Positions 17,604-25,729 of a DNA stretch of 47,243 nucleotides are shown here, piece after piece. Location of the stretch: contig JAUIBR010000050.1 of the NCBI GenBank assembly GCA_030427705.1, positions 1 through 47,243 of the forward strand, written 5' to 3'. Made by a program: the position numbers and the translations under genes. Each line of letters opens with the position of its first letter. Positions within the stretch are counted from its first letter, which is position 1. This DNA is from a bacterium (GTDB lineage Bacteria > Myxococcota_A > Bradymonadia > Bradymonadales > Bradymonadaceae). The notes beneath the pieces are model-generated. The model worked only from the letters and a program-made list of their open reading frames with translations. It ran no database searches and was not told the origin of the DNA.

Positions 17604-18685
17604 AGGTGCCGTTTCTGGATGTTGGTGCGACGTATCGAGACATCTCAACAGAACTCGACCAAGCCTATCACCGCGTCATGGAGTCTGGCTGGTTCATCCT
17701 TGGCCCTGAAACAACCGCGTTCGAACAGGAATTCGCGGCCTATTGCGACTGCGAGGAGGGAATCGGCGTAGGCAGTGGTCTTGACGCACTAACTGTTGTG
17801 TTGCGAGCCGCTGGTATCGGACCTGGTGACAGCGTAATCGTGCCACACCACACCTTCGTGGCGACGTGGTCAGCCGTCGTAGAAGTGGGCGCCACACCTA
17901 TTGGATGTCCGGTCGATTCGTATTTCAATCTAGACCCCAAGGAACTTAAGAACGTGGTCCGTGAGGACACCAAGGCGATAATTCCGGTACATCTCTACGG
18001 CTTGCCTGCAGATATGGCTGGCATTTGCGAATTTGCCAACGCTCATGATCTCTTCGTGCTGGAGGACGCGGCACAGGCGCACGGCGCCACCATCAATGGA
18101 CAAGCCGCCGGAAGCTTTGGAGATGCTGCGGCGTTTAGTTTTTACCCGGGAAAGAACCTAGGCGCCTTCGGTGATGGAGGCATGATCGTCACTCGCTCAG
18201 CAGAGTTGGCGGAGCAATGCAGAACCATCCGGAACTATGGGTCGAAACAGAAGTACGTTCACCAGATTCATGGCATCAATACACGCCTCGATGAGCTTCA
18301 GGCAGCCCTACTGAGGGTGAAATTGAAGTATTTGGACGCCTGGAATCAACGACGACGCGAGATTGCAGACTATTACCACGACAATCTTGAGGGAGTGACT
18401 CTTCCAGAATCTCCCGATGGTTATGAATCTTCGTGGCATCTCTACGTGGTTCGTTCGGACCGGCGCGACGCGATGATGGACCACCTGAAGTCCAAGGACA
18501 TCCACACGTTGGTCCACTATCCGATTCCGCCAGCGTCTCAGGAAAGCATGTCCCATTTTGACCAGCACCATCAGCCGACTGTTGAGCTCGCGCAGTCGAT
18601 TGTGAGCCTTCCGATTGGACCTCACATGACGGATGAACAAGTCGAGTACGTGGCGGACACTGTATGTCATTGGGCGACAAGCTAG
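17600..18685 (+). CDS. fdtB: dTDP-3-amino-3,6-dideoxyhexose transaminase (FdtB/QdtB-like, DegT/DnrJ/EryC1)
   Basis: 361 residues from ATG 17600, chosen because it overlaps the ketoisomerase stop (ATGA) and gives the usual MKVPFLDV opening; the open frame extends upstream to 17522 without support. PLP fold-type I sugar aminotransferase: GVGSGLDALTVVLRAAGIGPGD, VPHHTFVATW, IIPVHLYGLPADM, LEDAAQAHGA (Asp/Gln cofactor contacts) and SFYPGKNLGAFGDGG with the PLP lysine at 185. It transfers an amino group, probably from glutamate, to C3 of the dTDP-3-keto sugar. The full catalytic core is intact. It is followed by an overlapping acyltransferase gene. Confidence 0.87.
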   Translation: MKVPFLDVGATYRDISTELDQAYHRVMESGWFILGPETTAFEQEFAAYCDCEEGIGVGSGLDALTVVLRAAGIGPGDSVIVPHHTFVATWSAVVEVGATPIGCPVDSYFNLDPKELKNVVREDTKAIIPVHLYGLPADMAGICEFANAHDLFVLEDAAQAHGATINGQAAGSFGDAAAFSFYPGKNLGAFGDGGMIVTRSAELAEQCRTIRNYGSKQKYVHQIHGINTRLDELQAALLRVKLKYLDAWNQRRREIADYYHDNLEGVTLPESPDGYESSWHLYVVRSDRRDAMMDHLKSKDIHTLVHYPIPPASQESMSHFDQHHQPTVELAQSIVSLPIGPHMTDEQVEYVADTVCHWATS

Positions 18686-19323
18686 CGCTGCCACTACGTC
18701 TGCTGAAAAGTCTTGCACTGTCGCGTCACGTCGACTCGAGCGCAGGCCGCCTCCCGATCAGGCCAGCGAAAGCCTTTCACAAGGTCAAGATCACCAAAGG
18801 CAAAGGCGCAAAGATTGTCTGCAACGGTGTGTTGCGTGTGTCTCCGTATTACTCGGATGAACCCGCCTGTATCGTGCTCGGCGATAACGCAACCCTGACC
18901 ATTAACGGAGATTTCGTCATCGGTAACGGGGTGCAGATCATATTGAGCGCGGGCGCCGAACTTACCATCGGCGGGCGAAAAGATGAATCAAGCGCCGGAA
19001 TCACGGAACGCACCCGCATCATGGTCAAACGAAAGATGACGATCGGACACGATTGCATCATTGCGTGGGGTGGGTTTGTTACCGATTGCGATTGGCACCA
19101 GATAGAAGGTCAATCCCCGCAGCGAGACGTAAAGATCGGCGACCATGTTTGGTTGGCGCCCAACGTCACGATCCTAAAAGGCACGGTGCTCGAGGACGGT
19201 TGTATCGTCGGCGCCGGTTCTGTGGTCTCCGGCAGCTTCGAGGCCAACTCGCTGGTCGCCGGTGTGCCCGCAAAAGCCGTCAAATCGGATGTGTCTTGGC
19301 GCAGGGACATGGATCCCCTGTGA
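18664..19323 (+). CDS. WbbJ-type hexapeptide O-acyltransferase
   Basis: 219 residues. The N-terminal ~50 residues are basic and amphipathic. The rest is left-handed beta-helix (LGDNATLTINGDFVIGNGVQI, TIGHDCIIAWGGFVTDCDWH, VKIGDHVWLAPNVTILKGTVLEDGCIVGAGSVVSG, LVAGVPAKAVK). The DCDWH segment with the catalytic-type His is typical of LacA/WbbJ-like sugar O-acetyltransferases. Probably decorates a sugar of the repeat unit. Its ATG lies 22 bp inside the end of the aminotransferase gene, so the two are coupled. A second acetyltransferase beside FdtC in the same operon implies an extra O-acetyl group on the polymer. Confidence 0.75.
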   Translation: MSLGDKLALPLRLLKSLALSRHVDSSAGRLPIRPAKAFHKVKITKGKGAKIVCNGVLRVSPYYSDEPACIVLGDNATLTINGDFVIGNGVQIILSAGAELTIGGRKDESSAGITERTRIMVKRKMTIGHDCIIAWGGFVTDCDWHQIEGQSPQRDVKIGDHVWLAPNVTILKGTVLEDGCIVGAGSVVSGSFEANSLVAGVPAKAVKSDVSWRRDMDPL

Positions 19324-20768
19324 AACGCATTCTTCAATCCAGTGCGATCATTGGGATGGGGTCCCTCGTTGGCATCGTAGCCGGCGTTGGCAAAGCCAAA
19401 GCGGTCGCGCTGTGGCTAGGGCCCGAGGGAATCGGGTTTCTGGGGCTTCTCCAAGCCGCCATGATGATCGGCACTGTACTTGTAGGCATTGGGCTGCCTT
19501 CCGCTGGAATCCGAGACGTGTCGTCCGCGCGAAACGACGAGGATGAAGAAGGCCTCTCAACCACCGCGGCGACGTTGTTCCGATACACGTTCTTGTGTTC
19601 AGTCGGGTTTGTGGCCATCGCGATGGGATTTCACGAGGAGATCCAAGCCACATTTCTTGGCGAGCAAAGCAACACTCTAGTTTACGGCACGCTTGCGGTC
19701 GGAGTTATTGCTGGGGCTTACGCCAATGTCTTTAACGCGTTTGTGACGGGTTTTCGTGACGTCTCGGCCCAAGCCATTATCCGGATCTTCAGCGCCGTTG
19801 TGGGCGTCACCGTCGGGTTAGGCGCTGTCTTCGCGCTAGGAATGGACGGAATCGCCGTTCTGGTCGCGGCAGCACCAGTAACCACCGTGCTCGCCGCCGT
19901 CTACTTCTACCGGCGGTTGGCCGTTAAGCGCCTCAAGGCCACTTGGTCACAGGTCAACGCCAAAGCGAAAAATCTCATTGGGCTTGGCTCGGCAATGATG
20001 CTGACCGCACTGATGGAGACCGGCGTCCAGTTTGTGATTCGCTGGATGCTGGACGCCGAACTTGGACGAAGTCCGCTTGGACAATTCCAAGCAGCGTGGA
20101 GTATCTCGATGCTCTACCTCAGCTTTGTGCTCGGCGCGATGGCCGCTGATTATTATCCTAGTCTGGCTGAAACGAAAGACGACCACACTCAACTCAATAA
20201 GCAGGTGAACGAGCAGACCCACGTCGCGGGTCTTCTGACCGCACCGCTGATCTTGGGTCTCTTTGTCGCGGCCCCTCTGGTCATCTTGATTCTTTACAGC
20301 AGCGAATTCACCGACACGGTGTCAGTCCTTCGTTGGCAGTTGCTGGGCGACTTATTCAAGGTTCCGGCTTGGGCGCTGGCGTTTGTATTGATGGTAAAGA
20401 ACCACAATCGGCTGTACCTGAGCGTGCAAATCATCTGGAACGCGCTCTATCTGACGCTGGTCTATTTCGGGATGTCGACCTATGGCGTCGAAATCACGGG
20501 CATCGCATTTTTGATCGCGTATGCAGTCATCTTCTTCTACCTGTTGGTCGTGCTTCGTAAGGTCACGAACTTCAGATTCTCGCGTCAGAACCTGGTCTTG
20601 ACGGGTGTGGTGCTGCTCGCCTTGGTCGCGATAGGTGCGTTGTTTGCGGTTCCGTACTATTACGTCCCTCAGATCTTAGTGGTGGTTGGTGTTGGACTCT
20701 TCTGTCTACGCGAGATTCAGAAGGGGTTAGGTGAAGAAGGATGGCGAGGGTTGCTGAAAAGAAAGTGA
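19320..20768 (+). CDS. wzx: Wzx-type polysaccharide flippase (MOP/PST superfamily)
   Basis: 482 residues from GTG 19320 (GTGA, 4-nt overlap with the preceding stop); the open frame reaches back to 19053 but that part is out-of-frame shadow of the acyltransferase gene. The chain is highly hydrophobic with about 12-14 membrane helices, opening with ILQSSAIIGMGSLVGIVAGVGKAKAVALWLGPEGIGFLGLLQ, the pattern of O-antigen translocases of the WzxE-like branch. It would move undecaprenyl-linked repeat units from the inner to the outer leaflet of the cytoplasmic membrane. Its presence marks the locus as Wzx/Wzy-dependent rather than ABC-transporter dependent. Confidence 0.85.
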   Translation: MKRILQSSAIIGMGSLVGIVAGVGKAKAVALWLGPEGIGFLGLLQAAMMIGTVLVGIGLPSAGIRDVSSARNDEDEEGLSTTAATLFRYTFLCSVGFVAIAMGFHEEIQATFLGEQSNTLVYGTLAVGVIAGAYANVFNAFVTGFRDVSAQAIIRIFSAVVGVTVGLGAVFALGMDGIAVLVAAAPVTTVLAAVYFYRRLAVKRLKATWSQVNAKAKNLIGLGSAMMLTALMETGVQFVIRWMLDAELGRSPLGQFQAAWSISMLYLSFVLGAMAADYYPSLAETKDDHTQLNKQVNEQTHVAGLLTAPLILGLFVAAPLVILILYSSEFTDTVSVLRWQLLGDLFKVPAWALAFVLMVKNHNRLYLSVQIIWNALYLTLVYFGMSTYGVEITGIAFLIAYAVIFFYLLVVLRKVTNFRFSRQNLVLTGVVLLALVAIGALFAVPYYYVPQILVVVGVGLFCLREIQKGLGEEGWRGLLKRK

Positions 20769-21727
20769 GCGTGCTGATGCCCGCTTACAATCACGGCAAA
20801 TACGTCGAGCATGCGATTCGAAGCGTGTGGAACCAGACGTATGACCTGATCGAGCTCATCGTCGTTGATGACTGCTCGTCCGATGATACATGGGCGATAG
20901 TTGAGCAACTTCAATCCGAATCGCCTATCGAAATGGTCTCCGTCCGAAACCCCTCTAATCGCGGAATCACTGGAACGCTCAACACCGCCTTGGAGCTCGC
21001 GACTGGAGACCTAATCGCGATTCTAGCCAGCGATGACTACTTCGAGCCGGACAAAACCGCGATTCAGGTAGAAGCGTTTGAAGAGGGTGTGGTCTGTGTT
21101 CACTGCGACGCATGGTTGGTCGACGCGGACGACAATCGGCATGGACAGGCCTATGCCGTCGGGACTCTGCCACCGGCCAAGAACGACGCATTCAAGACCC
21201 TCGCGAAGGGAGGATGTCGCGTCCTACCCGTCTCGATCATGGTGGATGGGGAACTGGCGAGAGAGTTGCAGTTTGACGAGAATTTGCGCGCCGAGGACTT
21301 TGATTTTCACCTGCGGCTCTCGAAACTGGGACGATACCGCTTTGTAGACCAGCCTTTGGTCAACTCTCGGGAGTTGCCCGGAAGCCTTGGACGCTCCCCG
21401 GACCGATACCTCTTGGACATGTTCGCTGCACTCGAAAAACATGAAGAAGCGTTAGGTGTTGATTACCCCGTTATCATGCGCCACCGAGCGATTCTGGGGG
21501 CGAACCTGTCTCTGGCGCATGGGTATCGCGAAGGTTTCTGGGAATCCGCAAAACTGGGCGTCGAACAGAGCGATTCGCTCAAGTCACAAGCCTCCTTTGT
21601 GGCCCGATTAGCAGTAATTGGAGCTGTTATCACCGGGCGTTCGCTGGTTGGTTCGCACCTTCCTGCGCCAATGCGTAAGCTGATGTCTAAATCGTACCAG
21701 AAGTTTGTTTATGGGCGCGGTGCATAG
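20741..21727 (+). CDS. Glycosyltransferase family 2
   Basis: 328 residues, GT-A fold. The N-terminus has VSVLMPAYNHGKYVEHAIRSVWNQTYDLIELIVVDDCSSDDTW, then NRGITGTLNTALELATGDLIAILASDDYFEPDK with the DDYF/DxD-like metal site (GT2, PF00535). A later segment contains EDFDFHLRLSKLG, matching the ED acceptor/catalytic region. The C-terminus ends in a basic stretch. Likely adds one sugar to the lipid-linked repeat unit. The ATG lies 28 bp inside the wzx gene. Its 3' end overlaps the convergent asnB gene by 19 bp. Confidence 0.85.
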   Translation: MARVAEKKVSVLMPAYNHGKYVEHAIRSVWNQTYDLIELIVVDDCSSDDTWAIVEQLQSESPIEMVSVRNPSNRGITGTLNTALELATGDLIAILASDDYFEPDKTAIQVEAFEEGVVCVHCDAWLVDADDNRHGQAYAVGTLPPAKNDAFKTLAKGGCRVLPVSIMVDGELARELQFDENLRAEDFDFHLRLSKLGRYRFVDQPLVNSRELPGSLGRSPDRYLLDMFAALEKHEEALGVDYPVIMRHRAILGANLSLAHGYREGFWESAKLGVEQSDSLKSQASFVARLAVIGAVITGRSLVGSHLPAPMRKLMSKSYQKFVYGRGA

Positions 21728-23544
21728 GCGACTCGCCATTGCGCTTCAACTTCTCGATTCCATTTGGCGTACTCCGTCGGTCCCGGCCGGTCCACTTTTG
21801 GAAATGGGACGCCAAATCCACGTTTGGACAAGTTGGGATAGTTGTTCGGGAGGCGGCGGCGTAGTGCGCGACGCAAAAGCCATTTGCCAACACCGTCTTG
21901 GAGCTTCAGGTGCACGGGCAGTGAGTTGCCAAACTCAATGACGCGGTAGTCTAGGAGTGGGGATCGAGCTTCTAGGCCGAACGCCATTGTCGCGCGATCG
22001 ACCTTCACCAAAACGTCGTCGCGCATGTAGGTGACCTGCTCTAGGGCCGACAGTCGCTCGGGCAACGAACGTGAATTCAGGTTTGTCCAGCCATAGTCCG
22101 GATACAGCGTTTGAGCCCAACTCGCGATCGAGCGGCGACGCACACGCTCGCGATCCGACACTGAAAGGTCAAAATCGGGGCGGACCTGTTTGAATGGGTC
22201 GAACACGTCGGAAGGATCCTCTGCTTCAAACAGGCGACGTAGAATCTCGAGCTTGATGTCGATGTTATCCGACGAGAAACCTCCCATCTCTAGAACCCCT
22301 GAGAGAATCGCGCGAAATCCAGGTATTCGTTCGATGATATTCAGCGCTATCGAGGGTACCGAACCGCGAAGGCCTCGACGAAGCTTCATCAACCGCTCAG
22401 GGTAGGTGACCCACGGATAGCCGAGGAACGTTTCATCACCGCCATCGCCAGTTAACACCACGGTAACGTGTTGACGCGCGAGCTCTGCAATCGCCATGGT
22501 TGGAATTTGCGACATGTCAGAAAACGGTTCGTCGAAATGAGCCGGAATTCTGGGAATCTGGCGCGCGTAGTCGGCCCGAGAAATCTCCAGCACCTGAATG
22601 TGCACGCCAAGTTCCCGCGCGGTTTCCACGGCGACGGCTGATTCATCCTGAGCGTTGTTCGGCACGCCAACAGTAAAAGCGGTGACGTCCGATGCCTGAG
22701 CGGTGACGCTGCTGAGAACGAGACTTGAATCAATTCCGCCCGACAGAAATACGCCTAGAGGCACATCTGAACGCAGTCGAATCCGAGTCGCTTCGTCCAC
22801 CAGCTCGAGCAATTGGTCGACGGCATCATCGGCGGTGCCCGAGAAGTGTCGTCCGTAACCCGTGAGCGGGTCCCAATATTGCTGTTCGTCGATCGTGAGC
22901 TTGTCCCGAGACAGGTCGATAGCTCCCCACGATCCCGCAGCGAACTTCGTCACACCTTGATAGATCGTGTGCGGTTGCGGGATGTATCCCAACCAGTGAA
23001 AGAAGCTCAGCGACAATTCTGAGATCTTCGTTGGAATCCCAAACGACAACAGCGCCTTCAACTCTGAGCCGAATACAATTAGGTCATCGGTTTGATAGAC
23101 GTAGAGTGGCTTCTTTCCAACGCGATCGCGGGCAAACACCACTCTGTGATGAGCGGGGTCGCAGTAGGCAAATGCGAACATCCCGTTCATTTTGGGAATG
23201 AACGATGGTCCTTCGGTAAGCAATCCTGCGTACAGAACTTCGGTATCGGATGTGGTTCGAAACCGGAAATCCAGACCCTGGCGAAGTTCCTCGAAATTGT
23301 AGATTTCACCGTTATACGTGAGTGCTGCTTTTGATTTCGCGCTGCGGAAAGGCTGTACACCGGACTCACTCAAGTCCAAAATCGCCAAGCGCGTATGACC
23401 TAGTCCGACCTCCCAATCGCCCACACGAAGAATGCTATAACTGGACGCATCCGGGCCTCGATGACGAAGTTGCTCGATCCCATCGAGTAATTTCTGTTTC
23501 GCAATGACATCAGGTCGTGCGATGTATCCAACGATTCCGCACAT
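21709..23544 (-). CDS. asnB: Asparagine synthase-like glutamine amidotransferase
   Basis: 611 residues from ATG 23544, which places the amidotransferase nucleophile Cys at position 2 (MCGIVGY); the open frame continues to 23592 but that would bury the Cys. The N-terminal class II glutaminase domain has LRHRGPD, LGHTRLAILDLSESGVQPF, TYNGEIYNFEELR and the Asp of TTSDTEVL. The C-terminal synthetase domain has the PP-loop ATP site FLSGGIDSSLV, DEPFSDMSQIPT and LTGDGGDETFLGYPWV. In polysaccharide loci such enzymes commonly amidate uronic acids rather than make free asparagine, which fits the WbpA-type dehydrogenase at 25730. It is the only minus-strand gene in this stretch and starts 12 bp from the divergent FkbM gene. 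No strong RBS is seen. Confidence 0.88.
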   Translation of the reverse strand: MCGIVGYIARPDVIAKQKLLDGIEQLRHRGPDASSYSILRVGDWEVGLGHTRLAILDLSESGVQPFRSAKSKAALTYNGEIYNFEELRQGLDFRFRTTSDTEVLYAGLLTEGPSFIPKMNGMFAFAYCDPAHHRVVFARDRVGKKPLYVYQTDDLIVFGSELKALLSFGIPTKISELSLSFFHWLGYIPQPHTIYQGVTKFAAGSWGAIDLSRDKLTIDEQQYWDPLTGYGRHFSGTADDAVDQLLELVDEATRIRLRSDVPLGVFLSGGIDSSLVLSSVTAQASDVTAFTVGVPNNAQDESAVAVETARELGVHIQVLEISRADYARQIPRIPAHFDEPFSDMSQIPTMAIAELARQHVTVVLTGDGGDETFLGYPWVTYPERLMKLRRGLRGSVPSIALNIIERIPGFRAILSGVLEMGGFSSDNIDIKLEILRRLFEAEDPSDVFDPFKQVRPDFDLSVSDRERVRRRSIASWAQTLYPDYGWTNLNSRSLPERLSALEQVTYMRDDVLVKVDRATMAFGLEARSPLLDYRVIEFGNSLPVHLKLQDGVGKWLLRRALRRRLPNNYPNLSKRGFGVPFPKVDRPGPTEYAKWNREVEAQWRVAYAPRP

Positions 23545-23556
23545 TAGTTCGCCAAG

Positions 23557-24492
23557 ATGAAAACTAAAGAAATCGCAAAACGAATCATACACACTGGCCT
23601 GAAGAACGAGTTGGGAGAGTCAGTCATCCGAAACGCCTATGCCTTGAGCCCGCGAGGGACCCGCAGATGGGTGCAAAAGTTGACGCCACAACCACAGGAC
23701 TATGGGCGAGAACAGCGAAAGCTGCAACAAGACGGATTGACCTGGGTATTCGAACCCTCGAATTACTTTCAGTGGTACCATTTGTTTGGGTTCGAGGATG
23801 ACGTCCTCGATGTGCTGACCGCGCTTGGGCGAAACGCCGAGGCATTCTTGGATGTTGGAGCCAACGTTGGTTACTACAGTCTCATGGTTGCGAAACATGC
23901 AGGCGTGCCGTCCATTGGCGTCGAACCACATCCGAAGACGTTTGGGCATTTCTGCAAACACATCGAACTCAACTCAGGTTCGGTCGATGTTCGCGCGGTG
24001 CAATCCGCTGTCGGAGACGCGGATGGCGTTGCACACCTCAAAGACTTCGGTGTCGGCGATGTCGGTAAATTCTCCCTGCGCGAGGGCGAAGAGAACTCGA
24101 TTGAGGTTCCGGTTACAACTATCGACAAAATCCTCGATTCCACATCGGTCGGCCTGATCAAGATCGACATCGAAGGATTTGAGCCCGAGGCCTTGCTTGG
24201 CGCCCAAAAAACACTGGCGTCACTTCCGACTCTCTGCCTAGAGTACAGCCCCGATTGGTACGCAAACAAGCGGGATTATGCGAAGTCAGCATTCCAAGGA
24301 TTGGTCGACATGGGGTATCAGGCCTTCGACAATTTGGCGTTTCGTCAGCAGGGCGCTCGCGCGCCCATTGTCGATCTCGTTGCGATCCTAGAGCTTCCGG
24401 AGCGGTTTCTGACTCAGCGCAACGTAGTGCTAATTCACAAATCGAAAGTTGAAGCGTCCCACAACGCCATGATGCGTTATGTCAAAGCCTGA
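23557..24492 (+). CDS. FkbM-family methyltransferase
   Basis: 311 residues. A SAM-binding Rossmann motif lies at about residues 95-110 (AFLDVGANVGYYSLMVAKHAG), then IGVEPHPKTF, VQSAVGDADG and the FkbM signature LIKIDIEGFEPEALLGA (methyltransf_21, PF05050). FkbM proteins O-methylate sugars and other small groups; here the likely target is a hydroxyl of a polymer sugar. There is no clear Shine-Dalgarno before the ATG, and only 12 bp separate it from the divergent asnB start. Its promoter must therefore lie inside asnB or it uses a leaderless start. Its last bases overlap the next gene by 14 bp. Confidence 0.8.
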   Translation: MKTKEIAKRIIHTGLKNELGESVIRNAYALSPRGTRRWVQKLTPQPQDYGREQRKLQQDGLTWVFEPSNYFQWYHLFGFEDDVLDVLTALGRNAEAFLDVGANVGYYSLMVAKHAGVPSIGVEPHPKTFGHFCKHIELNSGSVDVRAVQSAVGDADGVAHLKDFGVGDVGKFSLREGEENSIEVPVTTIDKILDSTSVGLIKIDIEGFEPEALLGAQKTLASLPTLCLEYSPDWYANKRDYAKSAFQGLVDMGYQAFDNLAFRQQGARAPIVDLVAILELPERFLTQRNVVLIHKSKVEASHNAMMRYVKA

Positions 24493-25681
24493 CATTGGGG
24501 TGGTCATCCCACATCTTTCCGATGGTGGAGCCGAGAAAGTTCTGTCGGTGTTGTCCACAGAAATGGAAGACTTTGATTGGTCTTTCTATCTATTCGAAGA
24601 CCGCGTGGGTTATCCAATCCGGGGTGATGTCCACACGTTGGAACTAACCACCGCCGGGGATAAGGGCGTCGCTGGCAAACTCGCAAAACTTGGAAAAGGC
24701 GTTGTCAATTTGGAGCGCCTTAAGCAGAGCGAACGTCCTGATATCGCCCTGAGTTTTCTGACGCTTCCAAACATCATGAATCTGCTGACCTCGGGTGGAC
24801 AACCCACGCTGGTCAGCGAACGGACCAATCTATCGACAGCGCTCGTGGGCCGTGCTGGTCGTGTGTACGGGAACCTCGTGCGACGTTTGTACCCCAAGGC
24901 GGATGGAATCATCGTCCTGTCACACGGGGCTGCGAATGACCTGACCACCAATTTTGGGGTTCCGGAGTCACTGATGGAAGTCATCTACAACCCCATCGAC
25001 GCTGGTGCAATTCGACGGAGGTCACTCGAATCCTCACCGGGTTTCGAAGGCGCACCATTGCTGGTTCATGCAGGACGAATGGTTCGGGAAAAGAGCCAGT
25101 GGTTCTTGGTTGAGGTCGTTGCTGAACTCAAGAAGCGGCGGCCTGGCACACGTTTAGTGTTTCTTGGCGACGGCCCGCTCAAGCCAAAATTGGTCGAGCG
25201 CGCGAAGTCCCATAGTCTTCGATGCACTCATGCTGAGGACGACACGCCCGGAGACATCCATTTCATTGGGTTTCAATCCAACCCGTTTCCTTTCATTGCG
25301 GCCGCAGATCTTTTTGTGTTCACATCGTCGTGTGAAGGGCTGGGAAACATCTTGATCGAAACCCTGGCGACAGGCACCCCAATCGTGTCATCAGACATTG
25401 ATTCCGGGCCACGCGAGATCCTTGCACCGGATACGCCGGCGCTGATGCGAACCGACAAGGAAGACCCTACAAGATGCGGGCTTTTGATGCCTGCTCCAAC
25501 CGAGTTCGAAACCGACAATGCATCCAGCCTTGTTCGTGTGTGGGCGGACAGCATCGAGGCTGCGATCGACGACCAAGACCGTCTGAAAAAGTGGCGTGAA
25601 GGGGCTGTTCAACGCGCCAAGGACTTCGATGTCACTGCAATCATCCCTCAATGGCAATCCTATCTAGAAAACTGGGTGTAA
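24479..25681 (+). CDS. Glycosyltransferase, GT4 family
   Basis: 400 residues, GT-B. The acceptor domain opens IGVVIPHLSDGGAEKVLSVLS (GGAE loop typical of PglJ/PglH-like GT4 enzymes), with SFLTLPNIMN and VSERTNLS in the first half. The donor domain has LVHAGRMVREKSQ, LVFLGDGPLKPKL, IHFIGFQSNPFPFIAAADLFVFTSSCEGLGNILIETLATGTPIVSSDI, the full E-x7-E region. It resembles enzymes that add HexNAc to undecaprenyl-diphosphate sugars, but the exact donor is not known. Overlaps the methyltransferase gene by 14 bp. Confidence 0.85.
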   Translation: MSKPDIGVVIPHLSDGGAEKVLSVLSTEMEDFDWSFYLFEDRVGYPIRGDVHTLELTTAGDKGVAGKLAKLGKGVVNLERLKQSERPDIALSFLTLPNIMNLLTSGGQPTLVSERTNLSTALVGRAGRVYGNLVRRLYPKADGIIVLSHGAANDLTTNFGVPESLMEVIYNPIDAGAIRRRSLESSPGFEGAPLLVHAGRMVREKSQWFLVEVVAELKKRRPGTRLVFLGDGPLKPKLVERAKSHSLRCTHAEDDTPGDIHFIGFQSNPFPFIAAADLFVFTSSCEGLGNILIETLATGTPIVSSDIDSGPREILAPDTPALMRTDKEDPTRCGLLMPAPTEFETDNASSLVRVWADSIEAAIDDQDRLKKWREGAVQRAKDFDVTAIIPQWQSYLENWV

Positions 25682-25692
25682 TCGTCACCTCA

Positions 25693-25719
25693 AATTGAGT
25701 ATACAGTTGCCACTCAATT
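25693..25719. promoter_or_regulatory. 8-bp inverted repeat in wbpA leader
   Basis: AATTGAGT (25693-25700) and ACTCAATT (25712-25719) are perfect inverted arms around an 11-nt loop. They fill much of the 48-bp gap between the GT4 stop and the wbpA start. This is the only non-overlapping plus-strand junction in the neighbourhood. A hairpin here could be an operator or processing site; it is not a standard terminator because it is not followed by a T-run. Confidence 0.35.
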
Positions 25720-25729
25720 AGGACTGAAG

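Noticed and set aside
19053-19319. N-terminal extension of the Wzx reading frame
   Set aside because: Arg-rich out-of-frame translation of the acyltransferase gene; the GTG at 19320 gives a proper first membrane helix and a 4-nt overlap.
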